This document shows positions 14,472 through 21,868 of a stretch of DNA of 21,868 bases, one piece after another (position 1 is the stretch's first letter; each line of letters opens with the position of its first letter). The notes beneath the pieces are model-generated. The model did no database searches, was not told the DNA's origin, and saw nothing but the letters and a program-made list of their open reading frames with translations. The stretch is from Acidobacteriaceae bacterium (GTDB taxonomy: Bacteria; Acidobacteriota; Terriglobia; Terriglobales; Acidobacteriaceae). Made by a program: the position numbers and the translations under genes. The stretch spans positions 1,461 through 23,328 of the forward strand of contig PLST01000434.1 in the NCBI GenBank assembly GCA_003164255.1. The letters are read 5' to 3'.

Positions 14472-16481
14472 TTATGAGCCAGGTTGAAAAGCGACGGCCA
14501 GATGCAGCTTTCGCAACAGAGAATTCTTCTTTTCATGGAAGGGCTGCATGCGCCGCAGGATGTCGCCCAGGTTGCGTACGGCTGAAACTATATACGGGCC
14601 CTTATTGAGCATGACGCACTCCGCGCGCTCACCCATCGCTGCATCCGTGATCTCCGCGCGGGATGGAATGCCGTTCTTCGCAAGCGATTCGAGAACCTGC
14701 GTCGCCCAGACAACCGGCATATGCGCCGCCTCGCAAACCCAGAGGATTTCTTCCTGCACTTCGGCGAGCCTCTCATAGCCGCACTCGATCGCCAAATCAC
14801 CTCGCGCAATCATGACCCCGACGGCTCGGTTCCGCATCGCAGCGAGAAGCAACCGCGGAAGATGGTCAAATCCCTCGCGAGTTTCGATCTTCAAAATAAT
14901 CCCAAGTTTGTCGCCACCGAGCTTAGCCAGATGAGATTCCAACTCAAGTACGTCGGCTTCGGTCCGGACGAAAGAGTAGCTGACAATATCCGCGTTCTTG
15001 ACCACAAAAGGGAGAGCTCTTAAGTCCTCCTTGGTAAGAGAGGATAACTCCAGGTGACTTTCGGGCACATTGATCCCTTTTTCGGCGCCAAGCTTTTCAC
15101 CTTGAGGCCGCGCTTGCGTGATCTCGACGCTGACTTTGTCAGGAGCGACCTTCCGGATTGCGCCGCCAATCATGCCGTCGTCGAGCCAGATCGGTTCACC
15201 TGCTTTCACTCCGTCGAAGAACTCCGGCAGCGACACGCCGATCTGAGCCGGGGTTGTGAGCTTTCCTTTGCTGTCTCGTTGCGGCGGCCGACTAGGGTTG
15301 AGCGATCTTGTGAGAACGAGCGTATCCCCAAGCTTCAATCGCAGTGTCTGTGGTTTTGCTGGAATGGCCCCAACGCGAGCCCGCTGATTGCGCTCCGATT
15401 TGCCCTTTGACGCGGGCTTTCTGACTTCGAGCATCATTCCTTGGAAGACATAGGCCGTGCGTCCGGCATTGGCCCAGCGACTCTTTCCCACAACTCCCGA
15501 GATGGTCATCGAACGAGACGCCTCGCGCGCGTCGCTGAAATGTACCCGATCTCGCAGTCTCAGCCGCGCCAGCCAGGGCTGGGGCACTGGCACCACGGCA
15601 TCCGCCTGCACAGGTGGAACTTCCGGACTGGAATCTGGTGTCAGCCAGATCCGCGCCGGCGAAACGACATGGCCGGAAGCGTCACGCTGCGGGCGATACT
15701 TCAAGACCGCAGGTCCCGGCTCGATTGGCCCTGTCCGCAATTTGGGTCCGGCCAAATCCATCGCAACCTTGCAGCGTTTGTTCGTCTCCTTCTCGGCCCG
15801 GCGAAGGTTCCGGATCATTCCTGACCAGGCTTCGGGGCCATCATGGGCGCAGTTGATACGCATGCAGTCCATACCTTGGGCGAGAAGGTCGCGAACTAGC
15901 TCGTACTTCGTCGCGGCTTCCGGTGGCATGGTAACCATAATTCGAACGTGACGGTCTGTTGGGGCTTCGCCGAACAAAGCTTCGGTGTTCCTGCCAAGGA
16001 GATTATTTCCCTGTCCAGCCTGGGCCGCCGCCTTTGAGCCAGGGGAGATCGGAACGGACCCGGCAAGTTGGAGAAGGACATTCAATACGGCGTGCAATGA
16101 GCTTAGTACGTGCGGCTCGGTTCTACCCAGTGATGACAGCCCCAGAGCCGCAAGTTTAGATTGCAAATGGCGTATGTCGTGCCGGCGAAGCGCGAGGTAA
16201 TCCATAAGATTCCTGGCGCTTATACGGTGGTGAGGATGCAGTCCTGTTGCACCAATAAGGCCGGAAGCTTCCAACTCAAGCATTTCGGACATAAGAAGTC
16301 TCAGATTCTGAATCAACTTCTCGATGTGCGACGGGCTTACCTTCTGCGCGAGTCTCTTTTTCTTGGGAATTGCCACGATTCTCCTGCTCTTGCCAGCGGT
16401 GGACAGAGAATTCCTGGGCCGTCTTCGCGCATAAGGAAGCATCGGCACCAAACCGACCTGAACTCGCGGAATAGGCCCCAT
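14472..16481 (-). CDS. Atypical pyruvate kinase-family protein, Lys117 type, no C-terminal domain
   Basis: 669 residues; the family fold should transfer phosphate between phosphoenolpyruvate and ADP. An N-terminal extension of about 175 residues, mostly helical, precedes the barrel. Recognisable motifs are MRINCAHD (R208, N210), MDLAGPKLRTG (D242, K247, R249), KGINVPESHLELSSLTKEDL, the catalytic KIE (K531, E533), MIARGDLAIE (D562) and WATQVLES (T594). The region between residues 250 and 470, where the B domain lies, is about twice the usual length. The chain stops after the barrel, so the allosteric C-terminal domain of classic enzymes is missing. Relative to muscle numbering, E117 is Lys, T113 is Leu and S76 is Ala, the pattern of K+-independent enzymes. 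True activity on pyruvate is unproven. The start is weak; ATG at 16481 has no clear ribosome site, and an ATG 13 codons later is possible. Confidence 0.8.
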   Translation of the reverse strand: MGPIPRVQVGLVPMLPYARRRPRNSLSTAGKSRRIVAIPKKKRLAQKVSPSHIEKLIQNLRLLMSEMLELEASGLIGATGLHPHHRISARNLMDYLALRRHDIRHLQSKLAALGLSSLGRTEPHVLSSLHAVLNVLLQLAGSVPISPGSKAAAQAGQGNNLLGRNTEALFGEAPTDRHVRIMVTMPPEAATKYELVRDLLAQGMDCMRINCAHDGPEAWSGMIRNLRRAEKETNKRCKVAMDLAGPKLRTGPIEPGPAVLKYRPQRDASGHVVSPARIWLTPDSSPEVPPVQADAVVPVPQPWLARLRLRDRVHFSDAREASRSMTISGVVGKSRWANAGRTAYVFQGMMLEVRKPASKGKSERNQRARVGAIPAKPQTLRLKLGDTLVLTRSLNPSRPPQRDSKGKLTTPAQIGVSLPEFFDGVKAGEPIWLDDGMIGGAIRKVAPDKVSVEITQARPQGEKLGAEKGINVPESHLELSSLTKEDLRALPFVVKNADIVSYSFVRTEADVLELESHLAKLGGDKLGIILKIETREGFDHLPRLLLAAMRNRAVGVMIARGDLAIECGYERLAEVQEEILWVCEAAHMPVVWATQVLESLAKNGIPSRAEITDAAMGERAECVMLNKGPYIVSAVRNLGDILRRMQPFHEKKNSLLRKLHLAVAFQPGS

Positions 16482-16532
16482 ACATCATCTATTCACATTC
16501 GCCACCTAAATTTGCCAATGGAGAACAAACAC

Positions 16533-16766
16533 ATGTCCATTGACGCCGCAGAACTTGACCTGATGCAGAGCGCCTATAAGTCAGCCGTGAATGAGTGGAT
16601 TGAAGCGATCCGGCAAGAAGAGGAACTAGCGTCGGTGAATCACTCCGTGGCTGAAATCGATAAATGGGAAAACGCCGGCATGCGCGAGGAAGAATTCAGG
16701 GAGAAAGCGAAGGCCGCAAAAAACGCTTACGAGGACGCGCTCCGCGAGGAATTTTTCAATTTCTAG
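16533..16766 (+). CDS. Conserved-looking small hypothetical protein
   Basis: A 77-residue acidic, strongly helical protein starting MSIDAAELDLMQSAYKSAV and ending DALREEFFNF. The composition (many Glu, Lys, Ala; heptad-like spacing) suggests a helical hairpin or coiled coil. No signal peptide or membrane segment. I do not recognise a characterised family. The ATG at 16533 is preferred to the one at 16518 because GGAGA lies 8 bases before it; the frame further upstream runs over the pyruvate-kinase gene on the other strand and is not coding. It is divergent from that gene with only 51 bases between the two starts, so the promoters must lie close together. Confidence 0.75.
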   Translation: MSIDAAELDLMQSAYKSAVNEWIEAIRQEEELASVNHSVAEIDKWENAGMREEEFREKAKAAKNAYEDALREEFFNF

Positions 16767-16888
16767 TTGCAATGCGGCTGGTGAAGGGCCGTCGCTCCGC
16801 TCTGACAATGTTGGGTGCCCTTGGCGCGCCTTTCGGCGCCAACAGTCCTGAGAATCTGTTGATGGATACGGGTGCGGCAGAGTTGACA

Positions 16889-17185
16889 TCACTTGCCGGA
16901 TCTGGAAACTTGCTCCGAGGCGGTGGGATCTGCAGGCTCTAGAAACAGGTCCTCCAGACCAACAAGAAGCGATAGGGGAAGGTCGATTTTCCGTTCAGTC
17001 GGATTACTTTCGCTGACGGCACGGACGGCTACGCAATCACCGTCGTCAAATGGATCTGAAACCAACACCATGTGTTCGCCATACAGATCCACGTGTTTTC
17101 CTACTATGTAGCCAAGCTTCTTCATGTGTGAGCAGTTCTCTGAAGACGAATCGATCGCTGCGGACTGCGGAGAGGGAGAGGACAT
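16889..17185 (-). CDS. Small hypothetical protein
   Basis: 98 residues. The first 20 are polar and Ser-rich; the rest (MKKLGYIVGKHVDLYGEHMVLVSDPFDDGDCVAV onward, split here only for reading) looks like a compact beta-rich fold, with a hydrophobic stretch KIDLPLSLLVGLEDLFLEP. No known family is recognised. GAGGTGG just before the ATG at 17185 supports that start; an internal ATG at 17125 is the alternative. Codon use is less GC-biased than in the large neighbours. No neighbour suggests a role. Confidence 0.55.
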   Translation of the reverse strand: MSSPSPQSAAIDSSSENCSHMKKLGYIVGKHVDLYGEHMVLVSDPFDDGDCVAVRAVSESNPTERKIDLPLSLLVGLEDLFLEPADPTASEQVSRSGK

Positions 17186-17595
17186 GGGCCACCTCGACGG
17201 TCAGAAGATGTTCATGCCATCCACATCATGATTTCCGCTGACACTGTCGATCCCTATTGTCTTCCAGCGAACAAAGAGGAAGCTGAGCGTTCTGATACAA
17301 GGCAAGAATCCTCCGACAGACAAAATTCCGGAAGGCGTTGCGATTCGCAAGCGTTGTTCCGATTAAACTGCCCGCTCGTGAATTGTCAATGAATTCTTCA
17401 ATGCTCTGCATCACGATCTCAATCCCTGGGTCAATGCATAACAATGCCGCTGTACACAAGCCGACGCAAATCGCTGCCAAGTGGATATTTCAATTTCTTT
17501 AATCTTTCTTTCATCATCCCCAGCTACCTTTGTCGGAGCCCGGCTCTTCCTCCCACCCCGCCGGGTGAATTTCCACAGATCGTCAGGAGTGCACC
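17186..17595. other. Region upstream of the phosphate transporter
   Basis: About 410 bases. A minus-strand open frame of 84 codons (17226-17480) has no good ribosome site and no recognisable domain; its inner part (from the ATG at 17411) could be a small gene but I would not rely on it. The last 100 bases are more pyrimidine-rich and should hold the transporter promoter; no clear -35/-10 pair was found. Confidence 0.4.
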
Positions 17596-19218
17596 ATGGC
17601 AGAAACAGAAGCCGTCGCAGCAACACTTTCCGGAGCACCCCTCCTCGAACGCAAGATGAAGGCCAGGATCCCCACCTGGGTCAACGGCACCATCGTGCTG
17701 ATCGCACTGGTGGGTGGCCTTGGATACATTGGCTTCCACGTGGCCGAGGACCTTGGCAACATCGTCGTGGTCAGCGTGTGGCCCTACGTGTTGCTGGGTG
17801 TGGCGATGTTGATCGCGCTGGGCTTCGAGTTTGTGAATGGATTTCACGATACCGCGAACGCCGTGGCCACTGTCATCTATACTCACTCGCTTGAACCCAA
17901 CACCGCCGTGGTGTGGTCGGGTATGTGTAACCTGGTCGGCGTGCTGCTCTCCTCGGGCGCGGTGGCTTTCAGTGTCATCACCCTGCTGCCGGTAGAGCTG
18001 ATTTTGCAGGTGAGCTCTGGTGCCGGATTCGCAATGGTCTTTGCGCTGCTCATCGCCGCCATCTTGTGGAACCTGGGTACCTGGTCGCTGGGTCTGCCGG
18101 CCTCGAGCTCGCATACCATGGTCGGCTCCATCATTGGCGTCGGCCTAGCCAACCAGTTGATGCATCCGGGTAGTGGCACCTCGGGCGTGGACTGGACTCA
18201 GGCCGGCAACGTCTTCAGAGTGTTGCTGATTTCGCCAGTCGTCGGATTTGTCTCCGCGGCCCTGCTGTTCTGGCTGTCGAAGCTCACCATCAAGTACCCG
18301 GCGCTTTACGAAGCGCCGAAAGGCACCGAACCCCCACCGTGGCCTATCCGTCTGTTGCTTGTGCTTACGTGCACCGGCGTCAGTTTTGCGCACGGCTCCA
18401 ACGACGGGCAGAAGGGCATGGGCCTCATCATGCTGATTCTCATCGGTACCGTTCCCACGGCCTACGCGCTCAATCATGCTGTGACGGCGAGCCAGGTGCA
18501 GGACTTCATTGCCGTCTCCGATCAGGCCACCCAGATATTCAACCGCAATGTGGACCCGAAAGGGATTCTGGGTCCTGACGCCCGCGCCGAAGTTACCGAC
18601 TACATCCGTACCAAAAAGATTCAGCCCGATACCGTCCTGGCGCTTCGCGAACTCGTAAACGATCTGAAGAACGAGGTCGCGCTCTACAAGGAGTACAAGT
18701 CGGTCCCCCCCAGCCAGCAGACCAACGTCCGCAATGACATGTACGTGACCAGCGAGGCCATCCGGCTGATCCAGAAGAACCACAGCCTGCCCCTCAAGGC
18801 CGCCGAGACCGCGCAACTGGCAAACTACAAGACGCACATCGACAAGGCAACTAAATTCATTCCAACCTGGGTCAAGGTTGCGGTGGCGCTGGCCCTCGGC
18901 ATGGGCACCATGGTCGGCTGGAAGCGCATTGTGGTTACGGTAGGCGAAAAGATCGGCAAGGAGCACCTGACCTACGCGCAGGGCGCATGCGCCGAGCTCG
19001 TCGCCATGGTCACGATCTCAGCAGCCGATAACTTCGGGCTGCCGGTTTCGACGACGCACGTGCTCAGTTCGGGCATTGCCGGCACCATGTTTGCGAACAA
19101 GAGCGGCTTGCAGTTCTCCACCATCCGCAACATCGCGGCCGCATGGGTGTTTACGCTGCCGGTCGCGGCCTTGTTGTCAGGAAGCCTGTTTTGGATGTTC
19201 TCGCGGATCGCGCACTGA
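17596..19218 (+). CDS. pit: PiT-family inorganic phosphate transporter
   Basis: A 540-residue inner-membrane carrier of the PiT family, which moves phosphate (often as a metal-phosphate complex) with protons or sodium. Both duplicated signature blocks are present: GFEFVNGFHDTANAVAT (residues 76-92, N81, D85) and SFAHGSNDGQKGMG (263-276, N269, D270). There are about ten membrane segments, and a long soluble loop (about 305-425) between the two halves, rich in charged residues. The C-terminal repeat has SAADNFGLPVSTTHVLSSGI, mirroring LPASSSHTMVGSIIG in the first half. AGGAG lies 7 bases before the ATG. The PhoU-like partner gene that often precedes pit is not present here. A strong terminator follows the gene. 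Confidence 0.95.
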   Translation: MAETEAVAATLSGAPLLERKMKARIPTWVNGTIVLIALVGGLGYIGFHVAEDLGNIVVVSVWPYVLLGVAMLIALGFEFVNGFHDTANAVATVIYTHSLEPNTAVVWSGMCNLVGVLLSSGAVAFSVITLLPVELILQVSSGAGFAMVFALLIAAILWNLGTWSLGLPASSSHTMVGSIIGVGLANQLMHPGSGTSGVDWTQAGNVFRVLLISPVVGFVSAALLFWLSKLTIKYPALYEAPKGTEPPPWPIRLLLVLTCTGVSFAHGSNDGQKGMGLIMLILIGTVPTAYALNHAVTASQVQDFIAVSDQATQIFNRNVDPKGILGPDARAEVTDYIRTKKIQPDTVLALRELVNDLKNEVALYKEYKSVPPSQQTNVRNDMYVTSEAIRLIQKNHSLPLKAAETAQLANYKTHIDKATKFIPTWVKVAVALALGMGTMVGWKRIVVTVGEKIGKEHLTYAQGACAELVAMVTISAADNFGLPVSTTHVLSSGIAGTMFANKSGLQFSTIRNIAAAWVFTLPVAALLSGSLFWMFSRIAH

Positions 19219-19242
19219 GCTCCAACCGCTTCCGGAAACTCG

Positions 19243-19275
19243 GAGGCGTCCGCTGCGGCGGGCGCCTCTCTTTTG
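19243..19275 (+). terminator. Intrinsic terminator after the phosphate transporter
   Basis: An 11-bp stem (19243-19253 with 19258-19268, one T-G wobble) with a TGCG loop is followed by TCTTTTG. It begins 24 bases after the transporter stop codon. Confidence 0.88.
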
Positions 19276-19310
19276 CGCAGATCCAAGGTGCATCGAGTGA
19301 ATCCGCCGCT

Positions 19311-19649
19311 CTAAGACGAAAACAACTGCAGGAGATTTGTGATGCTCAGCAGTTTCCTTATCCGAGGCGTGAGGTTCACCAACTCCAGCACGCAGAGTCC
19401 TCGGTTGATCGCAGAGACTTTGAGACCCACAAGCGCTCCCAGGCCTGAGCTGTCGAGATATTCGAGATCCGCGAAATCGAGCACGGTGCGGCCCCCGCGC
19501 TGAAGCAGCGGTTGTACGAGCTTGCGGATCTCATCCGCGTTTTCGCTGATCAGTTTGCCCTGGCACTTGATGGTCGTGGTTATGTAATCCGCTTCATCCT
19601 TGGTTTCTTCAATTTGGTAATGGAAAGCAGTGCCGGGTGCGTCAGGCAT
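19311..19649 (-). CDS. STAS-domain anti-sigma factor antagonist-like protein
   Basis: 112 residues covering one STAS domain. The core motif TVLDFADLEYLDSSGLGALV includes the candidate phosphoserine Ser67 (D66-S67-S68-G69), as in SpoIIAA-type antagonists, so the protein is probably switched by a Ser kinase of the anti-sigma type. No such kinase or sigma factor is in the window, so the partner is elsewhere. The ATG at 19649 is chosen over one 6 codons upstream because GAGGAGA lies 5 bases before it. It is transcribed toward the phosphate transporter and stands alone. It may instead belong to a stand-alone STAS regulator of another process. Confidence 0.88.
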   Translation of the reverse strand: MPDAPGTAFHYQIEETKDEADYITTTIKCQGKLISENADEIRKLVQPLLQRGGRTVLDFADLEYLDSSGLGALVGLKVSAINRGLCVLELVNLTPRIRKLLSITNLLQLFSS

Positions 19650-19667
19650 ACATTCTCCTCGGGTCAA

Positions 19668-20034
19668 TACCGGCCAATTCTAAATTCCTGTGGTCGAAGA
19701 ATCAGGTTAATTTCTGGTCAATCACAGTTGGTCTTACTGTTTGACTTAAGAGTTCTCACCCTGGCCAGGCGTACCCACGGAGAACCGCATTTCTTCCTTT
19801 GAAGAGTTGGCGGTGGAGTCAGATCATGGGGCACAATATCAAGCCAGAGGCTCCGGCGGCGCAAAGGACTGTGGTCAATTTAAACTGAATCGCCACAGCT
19901 CAATTTCAGCGTCTGAAAAGCAATTCATGGGTTCCGGTTGGACTGCCGCTGCTCGTCCCCCAATGCATTTTTCGGGTTGGGGTTGGGTTGGCGACCAGCA
20001 GGGCACTTCCCCATTCCCATACACTGCGGAGTTA
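19668..20034. other. Intergenic region between STAS gene and second two-component system
   Basis: About 370 bases. No gene is supported; a plus-strand frame of 102 codons at 19807 has no ribosome site and overlaps the kinase gene. It should hold the promoter of the STAS gene at its left end. Near the right end lies a G-rich tract at 19974-19991 made of GGG/GGGG runs separated by TT. Confidence 0.5.
19974..19991 (+). other. Telomere-like G-rich tract, possible G-quadruplex
   Basis: GGG-TT-GGGG-TT-GGG-TT-GG: three runs of at least three G and one of two G, each separated by TT. It lies 44 bases downstream of the second histidine kinase stop, on the strand opposite to that gene. A two-layer quadruplex is possible; a role in the kinase mRNA 3' end is only a guess. 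Confidence 0.45.
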
Positions 20035-21501
20035 TCAGTACGAATCCACAAATACCCGGTCCCCCTCGAGATCGTTCTCGTTCTGCCCGGAGAGACTCCC
20101 GGTCATGAGAAATGAAAAGCGGCTTCCTTCACCTATCGTGCTGTGTAGCTCGATAGTCGTGTTGTGACGTTCAGCAATCGACTGTCCGAGGGCCAGGCCA
20201 AGACCAGAGCCGGAAAAGTCTCCATGAATCGGCCGGCCTATATGACAGAATCGTTCGAAGATTCGCTTCTGATCCTCGGGAGCGATCCCGATTCCCGTAT
20301 CCGCAACGCAAATCTCGATTGCCCGATGTACCCCGTTTTGCGCAGGTCCGTGGAGAGCAAGGCTGACGGATTGACCATGCGGCGTGTAGCGCCAAGCATT
20401 CTCGAGCAGGATGTTCAGCAGGCGCTTGAGGGCGACGTAGTCGGCGTCAATCCAAAACTCGATTGTGCTGAAATTGCGCGAGAAATCGATCTGAGCATCG
20501 GCAAAGCGCTCCGTCCATTCCTCAGCGACCTCTTCAAGAACCTCGGGCAGGTTGATGGGTTCGAATTTGAATACTTCGACGCCGGCGTCGGCGCGGGCCA
20601 ACGCCAGCAGTTGATCGATGAGGCGGGTCATCTGCACTGAATTAAGCAGAATATGCTCGCAGGTCGCTTGGTAATAGGTAGCATCTCTAGGAAGAGCTAG
20701 CGCGACTTCGGTCTCAGCGCGGAGCAAAGCAACGGGAGAACGAAGCTCGTGCGCGGCATTGGCTGTAAATGAGCGCACGCTCTTGTAGCCGGCCTCGATG
20801 CGACCAAGCATCTGATTGAGCGTATTGGAGAGAGACGAAAGCTCGTCGTGTGTCTCGAGGGAGGGCAGGCGCGCGCTGAGGTTCTTGTCGTTGATCCGCT
20901 GCGCTTCATCGGCTATGGCGGCGATGGGCGTAAGCGCCTTGCGGCTCATGAAATAGCCGGCCAGCGAGGAGGCGATTAGGCCCAGGGTGATCAAAAAGAA
21001 GAGCTGAGCACGGAAGTTTGAGAGTACCGCGAGGGTTTTGCTGAGAGAGAGCCCGGTCTGCACGGTGTAATGGATGCCGTGAACCGTAATGGGTTCGATG
21101 AGGGCGCGCACGGGAACGGACTCGGTTGTGTAATTGAAGTAGGAGTCTGATGGTGCGGCATTCTGCGGCAGGACAAGATCGGGATAGACGGCAGCGACGT
21201 GTGGTGATCGATAGAGCCACTCGCCATGCTCGTCGATGATCTGGAGCCACTTGCTGCCATGGCTCACGTTGTATGCGGCGGTGATGGTATCGCGTAGCTG
21301 CGTTGAGGTTTCGTCTGCAGGACGGCTTTCAAGAAAACGGCGTACGCTGCGCACGCGCTGCTGCAGCTCATTGTTCTCAAGTTCATCGATGGCTCGATGC
21401 ACCATCCACAGGGATCCCAGGCCGATTGAGAGCAGCGCTGTGGCAAAGACGAGCGAGTACCAGAGGGTGAGGCGGACGCGGATTGGAAGGCGCCTGATCA
21501 T
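20035..21501 (-). CDS. Sensor histidine kinase of a second two-component system
   Basis: A 488-residue membrane kinase. It has a first membrane segment (about residues 10-35), a periplasmic sensor of about 125 residues, a second membrane segment (about 165-188), a HAMP linker and the phosphoacceptor box TANAAHELRSPVALLRAETE with His251. The N box (LNILLENAWRYTPHG), G1 box (VADTGIGIAPED) and G2 box (GSGLGLALGQSIAE) follow. The start overlaps the response-regulator stop as ATGA (21498-21501), so the pair is translated together. The sensor carries WLQIIDEHGEWLYRSP, a PDC/double-barrel-like strand pattern similar to that of the first kinase (RLLDEHG), so the two kinases may be distant paralogues. 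The signal is unknown. The C-terminal tail after the G2 box is long and acidic. Confidence 0.92.
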   Translation of the reverse strand: MIRRLPIRVRLTLWYSLVFATALLSIGLGSLWMVHRAIDELENNELQQRVRSVRRFLESRPADETSTQLRDTITAAYNVSHGSKWLQIIDEHGEWLYRSPHVAAVYPDLVLPQNAAPSDSYFNYTTESVPVRALIEPITVHGIHYTVQTGLSLSKTLAVLSNFRAQLFFLITLGLIASSLAGYFMSRKALTPIAAIADEAQRINDKNLSARLPSLETHDELSSLSNTLNQMLGRIEAGYKSVRSFTANAAHELRSPVALLRAETEVALALPRDATYYQATCEHILLNSVQMTRLIDQLLALARADAGVEVFKFEPINLPEVLEEVAEEWTERFADAQIDFSRNFSTIEFWIDADYVALKRLLNILLENAWRYTPHGQSVSLALHGPAQNGVHRAIEICVADTGIGIAPEDQKRIFERFCHIGRPIHGDFSGSGLGLALGQSIAERHNTTIELHSTIGEGSRFSFLMTGSLSGQNENDLEGDRVFVDSY

Positions 21502-21868
21502 TGACTCGTGATCCTCATTTGATCGGCGTCAGCGACGAGTGTGTACCCGCTTCTGCGAACGGTGGTAATGAGATCCGGATGGCCGGCGCTGAGTTTCTCG
21601 CGCAGCGTGTTGACCAGGGTGTCGAGAGCGCCCGAAGTGGCGATGGTTGAGCCCCAGACTGCCTGCATCAGTTTGCGGCGCGAAACGACATCACCGCGAT
21701 TGAGAGCGAGAGCACGCAACAGGAGATACTCGCTGCGCGTAATGTGGACTTCAATATGATCGCAAAACAGGCGACGGTTGGCAGCATCGAGGCGGAATGG
21801 TCCGAATGAAAAGTTATCCGCCGAAGCAATCCGAGTGCGACGCGCCGCTGAGTGAATGCGGGCAACCA
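21498..21868 (-). CDS. OmpR-family response regulator, partial (C-terminal part)
   Basis: The frame is open through the right edge, so only about 122 C-terminal residues are present. They form the winged-helix DNA-binding domain: FGPFRLDAANRRLFCD, then ITRSEYLLLRALALNRGDVV, then SRRKLMQAVWG, then ALDTLVNTLREKL and the closing VRRSGYTLVAD. The receiver domain lies beyond the window. It overlaps the kinase start by 4 bases (ATGA). Many short internal starts are possible but the domain begins upstream of all of them. The recognition helix is unlike that of the first regulator, so the two should bind different sites. Confidence 0.9.
   Translation of the reverse strand, partial: VARIHSAARRTRIASADNFSFGPFRLDAANRRLFCDHIEVHITRSEYLLLRALALNRGDVVSRRKLMQAVWGSTIATSGALDTLVNTLREKLSAGHPDLITTVRRSGYTLVADADQMRITSQ

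Noticed and set aside
16161..16532. Upstream extension of the 77-residue gene to 201 residues
   Set aside because: The extension lies antisense to the pyruvate-kinase-like gene, and GGAGA marks the internal ATG as the start.
16821..16842. Inverted repeat TTGGCGC / GCGCCAA as a terminator
   Set aside because: The stem is only 7 bp with an 8-base loop and there is no T-run after it.
1..21868. CRISPR arrays, tRNA or rRNA genes
   Set aside because: No regularly spaced direct repeats, cloverleaf-like sequence or rRNA segments were seen on either strand.

Overview
The window reads like a chromosome segment of an Acidobacteriota member (Terriglobia/Solibacter-like), at moderate confidence. The main reasons are the 1043-residue TonB-dependent receptor with an N-terminal carboxypeptidase-regulatory-like domain, which is abundant in that phylum, a secreted 'DFSGQW' protein, and a YncE-propeller/phosphoesterase fusion. 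Base composition is moderately GC-rich.

Layout, left to right. (1) 1-~1822: a group II intron on the + strand with its reverse transcriptase/maturase; its 5' end lies at or beyond the left edge. (2) 2020-7851, all on the minus strand: a tight operon read leftward, TonB-dependent receptor -> small secreted protein -> OmpR-type response regulator -> CusS-like histidine kinase. The last three genes overlap by a few bases. (3) 7852-8557: a divergent control region with two copies of a 16-bp dyad, ATGACA-N4-TGTAAT, one on each side. (4) 8558-11746: a large exported beta-propeller/phosphoesterase, followed by a strong intrinsic terminator. (5) 12434-14092: a GNAT acetyltransferase-nitrilase fusion. 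(6) 14230-14352: the tail of a decayed VOC-family gene. (7) 14472-16481: an unusual pyruvate-kinase-family protein on the minus strand, divergent from a 77-residue hypothetical protein. (8) 16889-17185: a small hypothetical gene. (9) 17596-19218: a PiT phosphate transporter with a terminator. (10) 19311-19649: a STAS-domain protein. (11) 20035-21868: a second histidine kinase and the C-terminal part of its response regulator, cut by the right edge.

The most interesting feature is the regulated locus at 1987-8558 and beyond. The same dyad, close to the known CusR/CopR operator shape, faces the receptor operon and the phosphoesterase gene. A 40-bp segment carrying the phosphoesterase-side dyad is repeated at 37/40 identity, inverted, exactly at the stop codon of the histidine kinase and about 165 bp from the end of the group II intron. 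I infer an autoregulated sense/uptake/hydrolysis module: a two-component system that controls its own receptor operon and a divergent secreted phosphoesterase. A third promoter-like copy now faces the intron. The substrate is unknown; phosphate esters or a metal are both possible. The nearby PiT transporter and second two-component system make a phosphorus theme possible but do not prove it.
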